From the NCBI RefSeq assembly GCF_024171925.1, contig NZ_JAMTCO010000009.1, positions 338,705-402,704 on the forward strand: a stretch of DNA of 64,000 nucleotides, given 5' to 3'. The notes under the pieces were generated by a model. The model ran no database searches. It had not been told where the DNA came from and was given only the letters and a program-made list of their open reading frames with translations. Position 1 is the stretch's first letter; every line of letters starts with the position of its first letter. A program made the position numbers and the translations under genes. Of the stretch, positions 20,561 to 28,201 are shown one piece after another. The stretch comes from Actinokineospora diospyrosa. GTDB taxonomy: Bacteria > Actinomycetota > Actinomycetes > Mycobacteriales > Pseudonocardiaceae.

Positions 20561-21597
20561 TCGTCTGCGCCAAGTGCGGGGAGCGCTCAGCGGGCACCAC
20601 CCGGTTCTGCCCCGGCTGCGGCAGCTTCCTCGACTGGTCGGGCACGCCGACCGAGCAGCGGGCCGCCGAGTCGGGGACCGCCGCGCCCGCCCCGGTCGCC
20701 GCGGTGCCCGCCCCGGCCGCCGCCACCCCGCCGGGACCCACCGGCGAGGCGACCCCGGACCCGATCGGGCCGCGGCAGTCGACCGAGGTGCTGGGCGCCC
20801 AGCAGCCCGCCGACGCCAAGCCGCTGCGGGCCAAGGCGCAGACCACCGAGCCGCGCCCGGTCGCCGAGGACGACGTGGTGTGCGTCGGCTGCCGCACCCG
20901 CAACCCGCTCACCCGCCGGATCTGCATGGGCTGCGGCCGCCCGCTCGACCAGCCCGAGGAGGTCAAGCCGCCCTGGTGGAAGCGCTGGCGCGGGGACGGC
21001 AAGCGGGCCAGGCGACCCCGCCGCCGGGGCAGCCTGGCCGCGGTGGGCCGCTGGATCCGCCGGGTGTTCCTGGCGATCCTGGCCGTCCTCGCCGTGCTGT
21101 ACGCGATCATCCCCGGCTTCCGCTCCTCGGTGAACCAGGAGGTCGTCGCCGGTCGCAAGTGGGTCGAGCGCCAATTCGGCACCCAGTTGCGCCCGGTGCG
21201 CCCGGTCGGGGTCAGCGCCAACTCCGCCATCCCCGGCCACGACGCCGTGCTCGCCGCGGACAACGCGAAGAACACCTACTGGGCCGCCCCGGTCACCGGG
21301 AACCCGCCGGTGCTGGTGCTGACCTTCGACCACCCGGTCGACCTGCGCCGGGCCATCGTGCGGGTGGGCGACCCGGCCGCGTTCCAGGCGACGCACCGGC
21401 CCGCCAAGCTGCACCTGGTCTACTCGACCAACAAGACCTTCGACGTGCCGCTCGCCGACACACCCGACCCGCAGACCGTGGAGATCGGCGGCAGCGCGGG
21501 CGCCACGCAGGTCGAGGTGCACGTGGTCGACATCCACCGCTCGCTGCAGGGCACCGACGTGGCGCTCTCCGAGATCGAACTGTTCGAGCAGCCATGA
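20557..21597 (+). CDS. Zinc-ribbon / transmembrane / discoidin-like protein at the end of the CIS locus
   Basis: The protein has 346 residues and a bitopic layout. Two zinc ribbons lie in the N-terminal cytosolic part (Cys4, 7, 18, 21 and Cys109, 112, 123, 126), separated by a Pro/Ala linker. A very basic stretch (KRWRGDGKRARRPRRRG) precedes one membrane helix at about 169-189 (VFLAILAVLAVLYAIIPGF). The outside part (about 225-346) is a discoidin-like beta-sandwich (DNAKNTYWA, LVLTFDHPVDLRRAIVRVGD, VALSEIELFEQ). Such domains often bind glycans. The architecture would join a cytosolic partner, perhaps the CIS baseplate, to the membrane and wall. I recall that a membrane protein named CisA is proposed to dock cytoplasmic Streptomyces CIS; whether this is the same family is untested. 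Confidence 0.85.
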   Translation: MIVCAKCGERSAGTTRFCPGCGSFLDWSGTPTEQRAAESGTAAPAPVAAVPAPAAATPPGPTGEATPDPIGPRQSTEVLGAQQPADAKPLRAKAQTTEPRPVAEDDVVCVGCRTRNPLTRRICMGCGRPLDQPEEVKPPWWKRWRGDGKRARRPRRRGSLAAVGRWIRRVFLAILAVLAVLYAIIPGFRSSVNQEVVAGRKWVERQFGTQLRPVRPVGVSANSAIPGHDAVLAADNAKNTYWAAPVTGNPPVLVLTFDHPVDLRRAIVRVGDPAAFQATHRPAKLHLVYSTNKTFDVPLADTPDPQTVEIGGSAGATQVEVHVVDIHRSLQGTDVALSEIELFEQP

Positions 21598-24077
21598 CCC
21601 GGTCCACGATCCGCGCCGCCGCGGCGCTGCTCGGCGCGCTGCTGCTGGGGGCGCCGGTCGTCGGACCCGGCCCGGCCGCGGCGGCCCGGCAACCCGACAC
21701 GACCCACACCCCGATCACCGACCCGCCGATCACCTCGACCTACGAGCCACCCAGCACCACCCAGCCGCCCACCACGCAACCCCCGACCCAACCCCCGACG
21801 ACGCAGCCCCCGACCACCCAGCCGCCCACCACGCAGCCGCCCGCCCCGGGCCCGACGACGGTCACGGTGTCGATCAGCGAGCCGAGCGAGGGTGCCGTGC
21901 TGCCGCCGGGGACGGTCACGGTGCGCGGGACGGCCGCGGTCGGGGACAGCTCGTTACCGCCGGACACCGCGCTCGTGCTGGTGGTCGACATGTCCAACAG
22001 CACCACGAACCCCTGCGCCCCGGGCAACGTCCTCACCTGCGAGATTGCCGCGGGCACGGGTCTGCTGTTCCAAGCGGCCCGCCAGGGCTCGGTCGGGTCG
22101 GTCGCCGTGGTGGCCTTCGCCGAGACCGCGGTGGCCGCGGACCTCAGCCCGCCGGTGAACGCCGACCGCAACCCCTACGACGAGTACGTCGTCCCCGGCA
22201 CCGACGCCAACCACGACGAACTCCCCGACACCTCGACCGTGCTGCTGTCGCTGGACAACGCGCTGCCGACCGGCCGGGTCGGCGACTTCACCACCCGCCT
22301 GATCGGCAGCAACGGCACGCACTTCCCGAACGCGGTCATCGAGGCCAAGCGGGTCGCGGCGACCATGCCGCAGCGCAACAAGCTGATCGTGCTCATGTCC
22401 GACGGGGCCAACACCGGCGGGTCCACCGAGCAGGCGCTCGAGCCGATCACCAGCACGATCCGCTTCCACACCTTCGCCGTCGGCGCGAACGCCCAGTGCG
22501 GCTCGCCGACCGAACCGACGTCGCTGGCCTACATCGGCGCCCGCACCAACGGCGGCTGCTTCGCGGTCCCCGTCCCGGCGAACCTGCCCAACGTGCTGCC
22601 CAACCTGGTGCGCTCCTCGCTCGACGCGGTGTGGATCTCCGTGGACGGCGGGCCGCGGCGACAGGTCGTCGTCCCGGGGCTGCCGCACGACGGCCCGTAC
22701 ACCACCCCCTACGAGACGACGGTCGACAACCTCGCGCCGGGAACCCACCGGATCTGCGTGACCGCCACCGGCAAGGACCTGCACGGCGAGGGATCCGCCG
22801 AGCAGTGCCGCAGCATCACCGTCAACCGGCCCCCGCAGCTCAACGCGGGCGGTCCCTACCAGGGCTTCGAGGACACCGACGTCCCCGTCGTCGGCACGTT
22901 CACCGACACCGACGGGCTCAGCCAGACGACCACCTGGTCCATCAGCCCGGCGCCGGGGACCAACGACGAGGCCGAGTGCCGCTTCGCCAACCCGGCCGCG
23001 TTGCGCACGACCGTCCGATGTGATCGCTACGGCACCTACGTGTTGACCCTCAACGGTTCCGACGGCGTCAACCAGGCCGAGCCCGCCAGCACGACGCTGA
23101 CCCTGCGCAACGCGGGCCCGGAGGTCGACGCGGGCGGGCCCTACACCGGCCAGGAGGACACCGCGGTCGGCATCGTGGGCACCGTGGTCGACCCGGACAG
23201 CCCCGAGCTCGACGTGACCTGGTCGGTCGAGCCGCCGACCGACACCTCCCCGGAGCCGCCCTGCACCTTCACCGACAGCACCACGCTGTCCACAATGGTC
23301 ACCTGCGCCGAACCGGGCACCTACCCCCTGGTGCTCACCGTCGACGACGGCGTCAACCCGCCGGTGAGCGACCGCGCCGAGCTGACGGTCACCGCCGCCC
23401 CCGTACCGCGGGGCGCGCTGTCGGTCGGCTTGACCGTCGAACCCTCACCGGGGTACGTCGGCGGGGCGCCGGTGACCGTCACCTACACCGTGCGCAACGG
23501 CGGCCCGGTGCCGATGCCGGGGGTCCGGCTCACCGCGCCAGTCCCCAGCGGACTCGCCGCCGGGACTCCCGCGGGCTGCCCGACACCGTGCGCGCTGGGC
23601 ACCCTCGCCCCCGGTCAAGTGGTGCTGGTGCAGGCCGCTTACCTCGCCACGGCCGCCGTTGACGTCCCGATCACCGCGACGGTCACCACGACCGGACCCG
23701 ACACCGACCCCAACGACAACACCGCCGCGGACCGGGTCGTGGTCCGCCAACCGGTCCTGCGGGTCGACCCGACCGCCGGGCCGCAGGGCGCGGTGACCAA
23801 CGCCTACGGCACCGACTTCCCACCGGACGCGACCGTGCGGCTGAGCTGGGACGTCGGCATCTCCGAGACCCCCGGCACGGTGCGGGTGCGCCAGGACGGC
23901 ACCTTCACCAGCCAGGTCCTGGTGTTCCACAAGGACGCGCTCGGCCCGCGCGTGCTGGCCGCCGACCCGTCGGCGGGTGCTCCGTTCGGCCGGGTCGTCG
24001 CGGGCGGCTACGTCGTCATCACCCGTTCCCTCAAACCGGTCGTGTTCGGGGACCCCCGCTCGTTCGTCCTGCGCTGA
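21594..24077 (+). CDS. Secreted VWA-PKD-DUF11 surface protein encoded in the CIS locus
   Basis: The protein has 827 residues: a signal peptide (about 1-31), then a Thr/Pro stalk at 50-85 made of TQPPT units. A von Willebrand A domain follows at about 120-310 with the metal-site DxSxS at 132-136 (DMSNS). Two PKD/Ig-like repeats, each opening AGGPYxGxEDTxVxxVGT, start at about 420 and 510. A DUF11-type repeat lies at about 605-710 (TYTVRNGGPVPMPGVRLTAPVPSG), and an IPT-like end follows. No LPXTG or C-terminal membrane anchor is seen. It starts at ATG 21594, overlapping the membrane protein stop by 3 bp. The role is not known; adhesion or recognition at the cell surface is the usual role of this combination. 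Confidence 0.85.
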   Translation: MTRSTIRAAAALLGALLLGAPVVGPGPAAAARQPDTTHTPITDPPITSTYEPPSTTQPPTTQPPTQPPTTQPPTTQPPTTQPPAPGPTTVTVSISEPSEGAVLPPGTVTVRGTAAVGDSSLPPDTALVLVVDMSNSTTNPCAPGNVLTCEIAAGTGLLFQAARQGSVGSVAVVAFAETAVAADLSPPVNADRNPYDEYVVPGTDANHDELPDTSTVLLSLDNALPTGRVGDFTTRLIGSNGTHFPNAVIEAKRVAATMPQRNKLIVLMSDGANTGGSTEQALEPITSTIRFHTFAVGANAQCGSPTEPTSLAYIGARTNGGCFAVPVPANLPNVLPNLVRSSLDAVWISVDGGPRRQVVVPGLPHDGPYTTPYETTVDNLAPGTHRICVTATGKDLHGEGSAEQCRSITVNRPPQLNAGGPYQGFEDTDVPVVGTFTDTDGLSQTTTWSISPAPGTNDEAECRFANPAALRTTVRCDRYGTYVLTLNGSDGVNQAEPASTTLTLRNAGPEVDAGGPYTGQEDTAVGIVGTVVDPDSPELDVTWSVEPPTDTSPEPPCTFTDSTTLSTMVTCAEPGTYPLVLTVDDGVNPPVSDRAELTVTAAPVPRGALSVGLTVEPSPGYVGGAPVTVTYTVRNGGPVPMPGVRLTAPVPSGLAAGTPAGCPTPCALGTLAPGQVVLVQAAYLATAAVDVPITATVTTTGPDTDPNDNTAADRVVVRQPVLRVDPTAGPQGAVTNAYGTDFPPDATVRLSWDVGISETPGTVRVRQDGTFTSQVLVFHKDALGPRVLAADPSAGAPFGRVVAGGYVVITRSLKPVVFGDPRSFVLR

Positions 24078-24119
24078 CCCCCGATCCCCCCACCCCAGCC
24101 CCAAGGAAGGAGCCCGGCC

Positions 24120-25436
24120 ATGGGTGCCTCCGCCACGCTGTCCACCCCCACCCTGGCGGTCCAGGCAGGTCAGCAGGTCACCACCACGGTGGTCATCCGC
24201 AACGCGGGCGACGTCGTCGACCACTTCACCGTCGACGTGATCGGCCCGCCCGCGCCGTGGGCCACCGTCTCCCCGGCGGGGGTCAACCTGCTGCCGAACG
24301 AGTCGACCACGGTGACCGTCACCTTCGCCCCGCCGCGCACGGCCGACGTCACCGCGGGCACCGTGCCCTTCGGCGTCCGGGTCTTCGCCCAAGAGGACCC
24401 CGAGGGCTCGGTGATGACCGAGGGCGAACTCGACATCGCCCCGTTCGAGGCGATCAGCGCCGAGGTGGTCCCGGCCAAGGTCGAGGGCGCCTCCGGGGCG
24501 ACCTTCGAGGTGGCCGTGGACAACCTCGGCAACCAGGTCGCGCCGCTGCGGCTGTCCGCGGTCGACCCCGAGGCCGAGCTGAGCTTCTCCTTCCGCCACA
24601 GCGAGGTGACCCTCGAACCCGGGACCACCGCCTACGTGCGGCTGCGGGTGAGCCCACCGCGCCGGTTCCTGCGCGGACAACCGGTGCGGCGGCCGTTCAA
24701 GGTCACCGTGACCCCCGAGTCGGGCACCCCGGTCGTCGCCGAGGGCACCTACGTGCAGCGGCAACTGCTGCCCAAGTGGGTGCTGCCCGTGCTGGCCGCG
24801 CTGCTGGTGTTCCTGCTGGCGATCATCGCCCTGTGGTTCACGGTGTTCAAGCCCGCGGTCCGCTCCGCCGCCTCCGACGCCGCGGCCCGGCAGGCGGCGG
24901 AGGTCAAGCAGGTCGCCCAAGCGGCGCAACAGGACGCGGGGGCGGCCAAGCAGCAGGCGGGTGAGGCCAAGTCCGGTTCGGACCGAGCCCTGCGCGCCCA
25001 GGGGGTCGACCCGGCCCAACCCGCCGCGTCCGACCCGGTCGCGCCGCCGAAGGTGCCCTCGACCCCGCCACCGGCCCCCACCGCGCCGTTCGACCGCCGC
25101 ATCGCCGCGGACGCGCCGATCGACCCGGACGTGCGGCGCTTCCGCGAGGTCGAGTTCGTGGTGCCGCAGAACAAGGTGCTGCAGGTGACCGACCTGATCC
25201 TGCAGAACCCGCGCGCCGACGTCGGGTCCATGCGGGTGGTCCGGCGCACGCCGGACGGGCGGACGCTGATGTTCGAGTTCGGCCTCGGCAACTTCCGCGA
25301 CCTCGACCACCACTGGGTCCAGCCGCTGACCTTCGCCAGCGGCGAGGCGATCATCCTCGCGGTCAGCTGCCAGAACGCGCCGGAGAAGGGCAACTGCACG
25401 CCCGCGATCTCGCTGTCGGGCCGCCTAGAGGGATGA
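24120..25436 (+). CDS. COG1470-like membrane protein with NEW3/Ig-like domains
   Basis: The protein has 438 residues. Two Ig-like domains come first (LSTPTLAVQAGQQVTTTVVIRNAGDVVDHFTVDVIGPP, and FEVAVDNLGNQVAPLRLSAVDPEAELSFSF), as in the COG1470 group often labelled hydrolytic protein. There is no enzyme motif. One membrane helix lies at about 219-242 (WVLPVLAALLVFLLAIIALWFTVF), then an Ala/Gln-rich coiled coil at 248-285, a Pro linker and a C-terminal beta domain (330-438). Without a signal peptide, the Ig domains should be cytosolic. It follows the VWA gene by 42 bp with AAGGAAGG as its ribosome site. Genes of this type recur at the ends of actinobacterial CIS loci. The 3' end overlaps the convergent TetR gene by 12 bp. 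Confidence 0.82.
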   Translation: MGASATLSTPTLAVQAGQQVTTTVVIRNAGDVVDHFTVDVIGPPAPWATVSPAGVNLLPNESTTVTVTFAPPRTADVTAGTVPFGVRVFAQEDPEGSVMTEGELDIAPFEAISAEVVPAKVEGASGATFEVAVDNLGNQVAPLRLSAVDPEAELSFSFRHSEVTLEPGTTAYVRLRVSPPRRFLRGQPVRRPFKVTVTPESGTPVVAEGTYVQRQLLPKWVLPVLAALLVFLLAIIALWFTVFKPAVRSAASDAAARQAAEVKQVAQAAQQDAGAAKQQAGEAKSGSDRALRAQGVDPAQPAASDPVAPPKVPSTPPPAPTAPFDRRIAADAPIDPDVRRFREVEFVVPQNKVLQVTDLILQNPRADVGSMRVVRRTPDGRTLMFEFGLGNFRDLDHHWVQPLTFASGEAIILAVSCQNAPEKGNCTPAISLSGRLEG

Positions 25437-26075
25437 GCCGGTGATCCCGGACCGCCTGTGCTGGTCCGGGATCACCTCCTCGGCGACCAGCAGGGCGGGG
25501 TCGAACCCCATCCCGGCGAAGTGGCCCGCGAGCTCGAGCGAGAGCACGCCGTGCAACCGGGTCCAGAACGACAGCGCCCGGTGCAGGGTCGCCGCCGTCG
25601 CGGGGTGGCCGTCGATCCAGTCGCGGTGCGCCTCGAGGTGGGCGTCGAACGGGGTTGGCGGGCCGTCGGTCCCGGCGCAGGCCTCGATCAGCACCACCAT
25701 GACCTCGCGCGAGATGGCGGTGGTGTCCGCGGGCGCGTGGTAGCCGGGCACGGGCGTGCCGTAGAGCAGGAAGTACCGCTGCGGGTCCGCGCGCGCCCAG
25801 TCCCGGATCACGTGGGCCAGCTCCAGCAGGTCGGTGCCTGCCGCGGCCTGGACCGCGTCGGCCAGGCTCCGGTACCCGTCGCGGATCAACTCCGTGATCA
25901 GCTCGTCGCGACTGGCGAAGTACCGGTACAGCGCGGGCCCGCTCATCCCCACCTGCTTGGCGATCGCGTTGAGCGACAACGCCGACACCCCGGCCGTGGC
26001 GATCTGCTCCCACGCGTGCCCCTTGATGTCCGCGCGCACCTGGGCCCGATACCGCTCCCGCGAGCTCTGCGCCAT
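25425..26075 (-). CDS. TetR-family transcriptional regulator
   Basis: This 216-residue protein has a clear TetR DNA-binding domain at about 10-60 (HAWEQIATAGVSALSLNAIAKQVGMSGPALYRYFASRDELITELI) and a helical ligand domain of the WHG type (RDWARADPQRYFLLYGTPVPGYHAP). The start at 26075 follows GGAAGGGAG; an ATG 33 bases further upstream lacks a site and would cover the operator. It is divergent from the SRPBCC gene, with an inverted operator pair between them, so it most likely represses that pair and itself. The 12-bp overlap with the last CIS-locus gene is convergent and does not imply a CIS role. Confidence 0.9.
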   Translation of the reverse strand: MAQSSRERYRAQVRADIKGHAWEQIATAGVSALSLNAIAKQVGMSGPALYRYFASRDELITELIRDGYRSLADAVQAAAGTDLLELAHVIRDWARADPQRYFLLYGTPVPGYHAPADTTAISREVMVVLIEACAGTDGPPTPFDAHLEAHRDWIDGHPATAATLHRALSFWTRLHGVLSLELAGHFAGMGFDPALLVAEEVIPDQHRRSGITGSSL

Positions 26076-26090
26076 CCGCCGCTCCCTTCC

Positions 26091-26154
26091 TTGGTTAGAG
26101 CCTATCACTCTTGCTATTGACTCTCGCTTTCCGTTGGTTATAGGTTCTAACCAA
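26091..26154. promoter_or_regulatory. Paired TetR operator sites in the divergent promoter region
   Basis: TTGGTTAGAGCCTAT (26091-26105) and its near-exact reverse complement ATAGGTTCTAACCAA (26140-26154) face each other. The second half also forms its own palindrome, TTGGTTA-N7-TAACCAA (26134-26154). The two sites bracket an AT-rich core suited to both promoters. The TetR gene starts 16 bp from the first site and the SRPBCC gene 43 bp from the second. Confidence 0.7.
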
Positions 26155-26197
26155 AGCGACAGAGACTAACTCGGCCGCCCGCTCGGAGGAGAGTTCC

Positions 26198-26803
26198 GTG
26201 ACCCTTGCACTGCGCTCGGCCCTGCTCGCCATCCCGCTCATCACCGCCGGTCTACTCGGCGCCACCACCCCGGCAAGCGCCGCACCGACCCCGTTGACCT
26301 GCGGTGGCAAGGGCATCAACCCCGCCGCGAAGCTGCACCACCGAACCCAGACGTTCATCAAGGCCCCACTGGCCACGGTGTGGGACGTGCACACCAAGCT
26401 CGAGGCCTGGCCCACCTGGCAACCCGCCGTCACCACCATGAAGCGCCTCGACCCCGGCCCCCTGCGCCCGGGCTCCCGCTTCCGCTGGACCACCCCCGCA
26501 CCCCCGACCCCGACCACCCCCGCCACCACCCTGGTCATCACCTCCACGGTGCACCAACTCAAGCCCCACCACTGCGTCCGCTGGTCCGGCCCCGCCATCG
26601 GCCAAGGCCTCCGCATCGACCAAGGCATCCACGTCTGGACCTTCACCCCCGTCCAAGGCGGCGTAGTCGTCCAAACCGAAGAATCCTGGACCGGCGCCCA
26701 AATCGAGGCCGACCCCGCCACCGCCATCAAATACCTGGCCCCCGGCCTCGACCTCTGGCTCGCAGACCTCAAAACCACCGCCGAATCCCGGGTCTGCCGA
26801 TGA
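26198..26803 (+). CDS. Secreted SRPBCC-fold (polyketide cyclase/START-like) protein
   Basis: The protein has 201 residues from GTG 26198, preceded by GGAGGAG. A signal peptide ends near residue 28 (PASAAP). The SRPBCC domain at about 45-195 starts HHRTQTFIKAPLATVWDVHTKLEAWPTWQPAVTTMKRLDP, the usual opening of polyketide-cyclase/dehydrase family members, and continues with LVITSTVHQLKPHHCVRWSG and WTFTPVQGGVVVQTEESWTG. The fold binds small hydrophobic ligands. It is divergent from TetR, and the next membrane gene overlaps its stop by 4 bp. An exported SRPBCC protein is unusual; most are cytosolic. Confidence 0.85.
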   Translation: MTLALRSALLAIPLITAGLLGATTPASAAPTPLTCGGKGINPAAKLHHRTQTFIKAPLATVWDVHTKLEAWPTWQPAVTTMKRLDPGPLRPGSRFRWTTPAPPTPTTPATTLVITSTVHQLKPHHCVRWSGPAIGQGLRIDQGIHVWTFTPVQGGVVVQTEESWTGAQIEADPATAIKYLAPGLDLWLADLKTTAESRVCR

Positions 26804-27108
26804 CAACCACAACCCCCCGCCCGCACACACCCCTGTCCACCCACATCACCGCTTGGACCGTCCCCGCCCTGATCCTGGGCGGATTCGCTTTCCTCTCAGG
26901 CATCCCCATCGCAATCCTGCTATTCCGCAGCCGATTGCGTTGGTGGACCGGAGCTCTGGGGCTCGCTTACGCGGTCGCCATGGCACTCTGGCTGCTCGGC
27001 CCTAGTACCGAGCCAAGTCTCTCGAAGTACCTAAGCCCCCTAGCCACGATCTCCTTCGCTGCTCTTGCCGCCCTCGTAGCCATCGCCCACCACATCCGCC
27101 GCCCTTAA
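26800..27108 (+). CDS. Small three-helix membrane protein
   Basis: The protein has 102 residues and starts inside the SRPBCC stop (ATGA). Three hydrophobic segments are seen at about 18-42 (AWTVPALILGGFAFLSGIPIAILLF), 46-67 and 78-97. The family is not recognised. Translational coupling to the exported SRPBCC protein suggests a joint function at the membrane under the same TetR control. After the stop at 27108 begins a 1.1-kb stretch without intact genes that holds the repeats and the sigma-factor remnant described below. Confidence 0.7.
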   Translation: MTTTTPRPHTPLSTHITAWTVPALILGGFAFLSGIPIAILLFRSRLRWWTGALGLAYAVAMALWLLGPSTEPSLSKYLSPLATISFAALAALVAIAHHIRRP

Positions 27109-27197
27109 CCCCCACCCCTTGCGCCCTCCCGAGGCCCACCCCTTCAACAGCCCCAACGAACCCCACTAGCCCTCTGCCCCGCGATGGGGCTCGCCCC

Positions 27198-27427
27198 TGA
27201 ACACTCGGAAGCCTCCGATGCCAACCCGGCTTCCGTCAGGTCCGCCCCAGCCCACCTGCTCAGCCCCTGGACACTCGGACCCAGCGGTGCCATCCCAGCC
27301 CCCGTCAGGTCCGCCCCGACCCACCTGCTCAGCGCCTGGACACTCGGAACGGCCGGTGCCATCCCAGCCCGCTCTCGTCAGCCCACCTTCCCAGCGCGTG
27401 GACAGTCGGAGTCGCTGGTGCCAGGTG
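27198..27427 (+). repeat. ~69-bp tandem repeat before hairpin copy 2
   Basis: Units begin near 27198, 27268, 27337 and 27399 with T(G)GACACTCGGA and contain GGTGCCA and CCGTCAGGTCCGCCCC. Two full units are 69-70 bp, the third is 62 bp, and the last is cut by the hairpin element at 27428. The same unit type precedes copy 4 at 53011-53375. It does not code for a plausible protein in any frame. Confidence 0.8.
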
Positions 27428-27569
27428 CTCGATGGGGTGGATCTGTTTTGTGTGGGGGGACGGCACCCGTAGCGTTTCCGCGCGGCAGGGCCTGCTTTTG
27501 GGCCCCTGCTTTGCGGTTCTGCGTCGGGTGTTGTAGGGGCCCCGCGCAAAACAGGTCCACCGCATCGAG
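27428..27569 (+). repeat. 142-bp hairpin element, copy 2
   Basis: The arms are 27428-27457 and 27540-27569. Relative to copies 3 and 4, both arms changed together at arm positions 11 (C-G to T-A) and 16 (T-A to C-G), and three further differences give T.G pairs; one G.G mismatch remains at position 8. The inner stem (ACGGCACCCG with CGGGTGTTGT) keeps pairing through two G.T pairs. It lies 3' of the small membrane gene. Confidence 0.88.
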
Positions 27570-27600
27570 CAGAGCTCGGAAGTCGCGGATCGGGCCCGAG

Positions 27601-27656
27601 GTTGCCGCTAGGCAACGAGGCGTCCGATCCGGTGGCCGAGGTCGCCGCCAGGCGAC
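27601..27656 (+). repeat. Two small covarying hairpins
   Basis: GTTGCC-gcta-GGCAAC (27601-27616) and GTCGCC-gcca-GGCGAC (27641-27656) are each followed by GAGG. The second stem pair is T-A in one and C-G in the other, a compensatory change. The same small hairpins follow hairpin copies 3 and 4. Confidence 0.75.
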
Positions 27657-27697
27657 GAGGCCGACCCCGAAGCCACCGAATCCCCAGCCCGGGCATG

Positions 27698-27745
27698 CGT
27701 CAAGATCAACCTGATCGAAAGCCCCCAAATACACAGCCTACCGAG
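27698..27745 (+). repeat. Conserved 48-bp block, copy A
   Basis: The block runs from CGTCAAGATCAACCTGATCG to CAGCCTACCGAG and includes the inverted repeat GATCA-acc-TGATC. It is identical at 53671-53718 and degenerate at 52884-52928. In all three places DnaA-box-like sequences follow 35-60 bp later. It is not coding: the reading frame through it diverges immediately on both sides. Confidence 0.8.
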
Positions 27746-27780
27746 CAGCACCGACACAACGGCAGCAACGAACGTCAGCC

Positions 27781-27843
27781 TGTGGACAGCCAAGCACGTT
27801 GTGGACAACCAACGTGGACAACCAACGTGGACAACCAACGTGG
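27781..27843 (+). other. DnaA-box-like array A
   Basis: TGTGGACAG (27781) and TGTGGACAA (27800) are 19 bp apart. They are followed by CGTGGACAA at 27813 and 27826 with a 13-bp period. TGTGGACAA is the reverse complement of TTGTCCACA, the high-GC actinobacterial DnaA box. No dnaA, dnaN or AT-rich unwinding region is near, so this is not oriC. Confidence 0.65.
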
Positions 27844-28060
27844 CGAGCTGCCGTGTCGCGGCCGAAGTGCGACCGACGATGTCGGCGGTGTCGGCGAAGG
27901 GCAAGTCGAACATGTCGTGCAGCACGAACGCCACCCGCTCAGCAGGCGCGAGCCGTTCCACCACCACCAGCCCGACCGCCTCGGCGAGCACCATCTCCTG
28001 TTCGGGATCCAGATCAGCGGGGAACTCCTTGTGCCCACAAAGGTCAAGCGACCCGGTCGC
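27842..28060 (-). pseudogene. Remnant of an ECF sigma factor gene (SigJ-like), truncated at both ends
   Basis: On the minus strand the frame reads FPADLDPEQEMVLAEAVGLVVVERLAPAERVAFVLHDMFDLPFADTADIVGRTSAATRQLA. This is the region-4 start of an ECF sigma factor of the SigJ/ECF41 type, normally followed by SRARRRV and a SnoaL-like domain. Here the frame runs directly into the DnaA-box-like array at 27843 and becomes nonsense (TLVVHVGCPRW). Upstream, regions 1-2 are missing and only unrelated sequence continues to 28192. The core lacks one residue after VGL compared with the usual sequence as I recall it. About 75 codons survive, with coding bias. Repeat insertion or recombination probably destroyed the gene. 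Confidence 0.7.
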
Positions 28061-28201
28061 CATCTCGCGGCCGGGTCGTTGACAGCTTGGTAGCGGCCGG
28101 GCCCCCGCCGCAGGGATCCCACCCAATGCCCACAGCCAGGACCCCACAATCAGGCCACGGTCAAAAGGCGACCAGGCCTCAACAACCACCACCCACCGAG
28201 A

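Noticed and set aside
6063-25436. Prophage or type VI secretion system
   Set aside because: There is no capsid, portal, terminase, integrase or TssJLM; the DUF4255 cap, CIS ATPase and LysM adaptor identify a contractile injection system.
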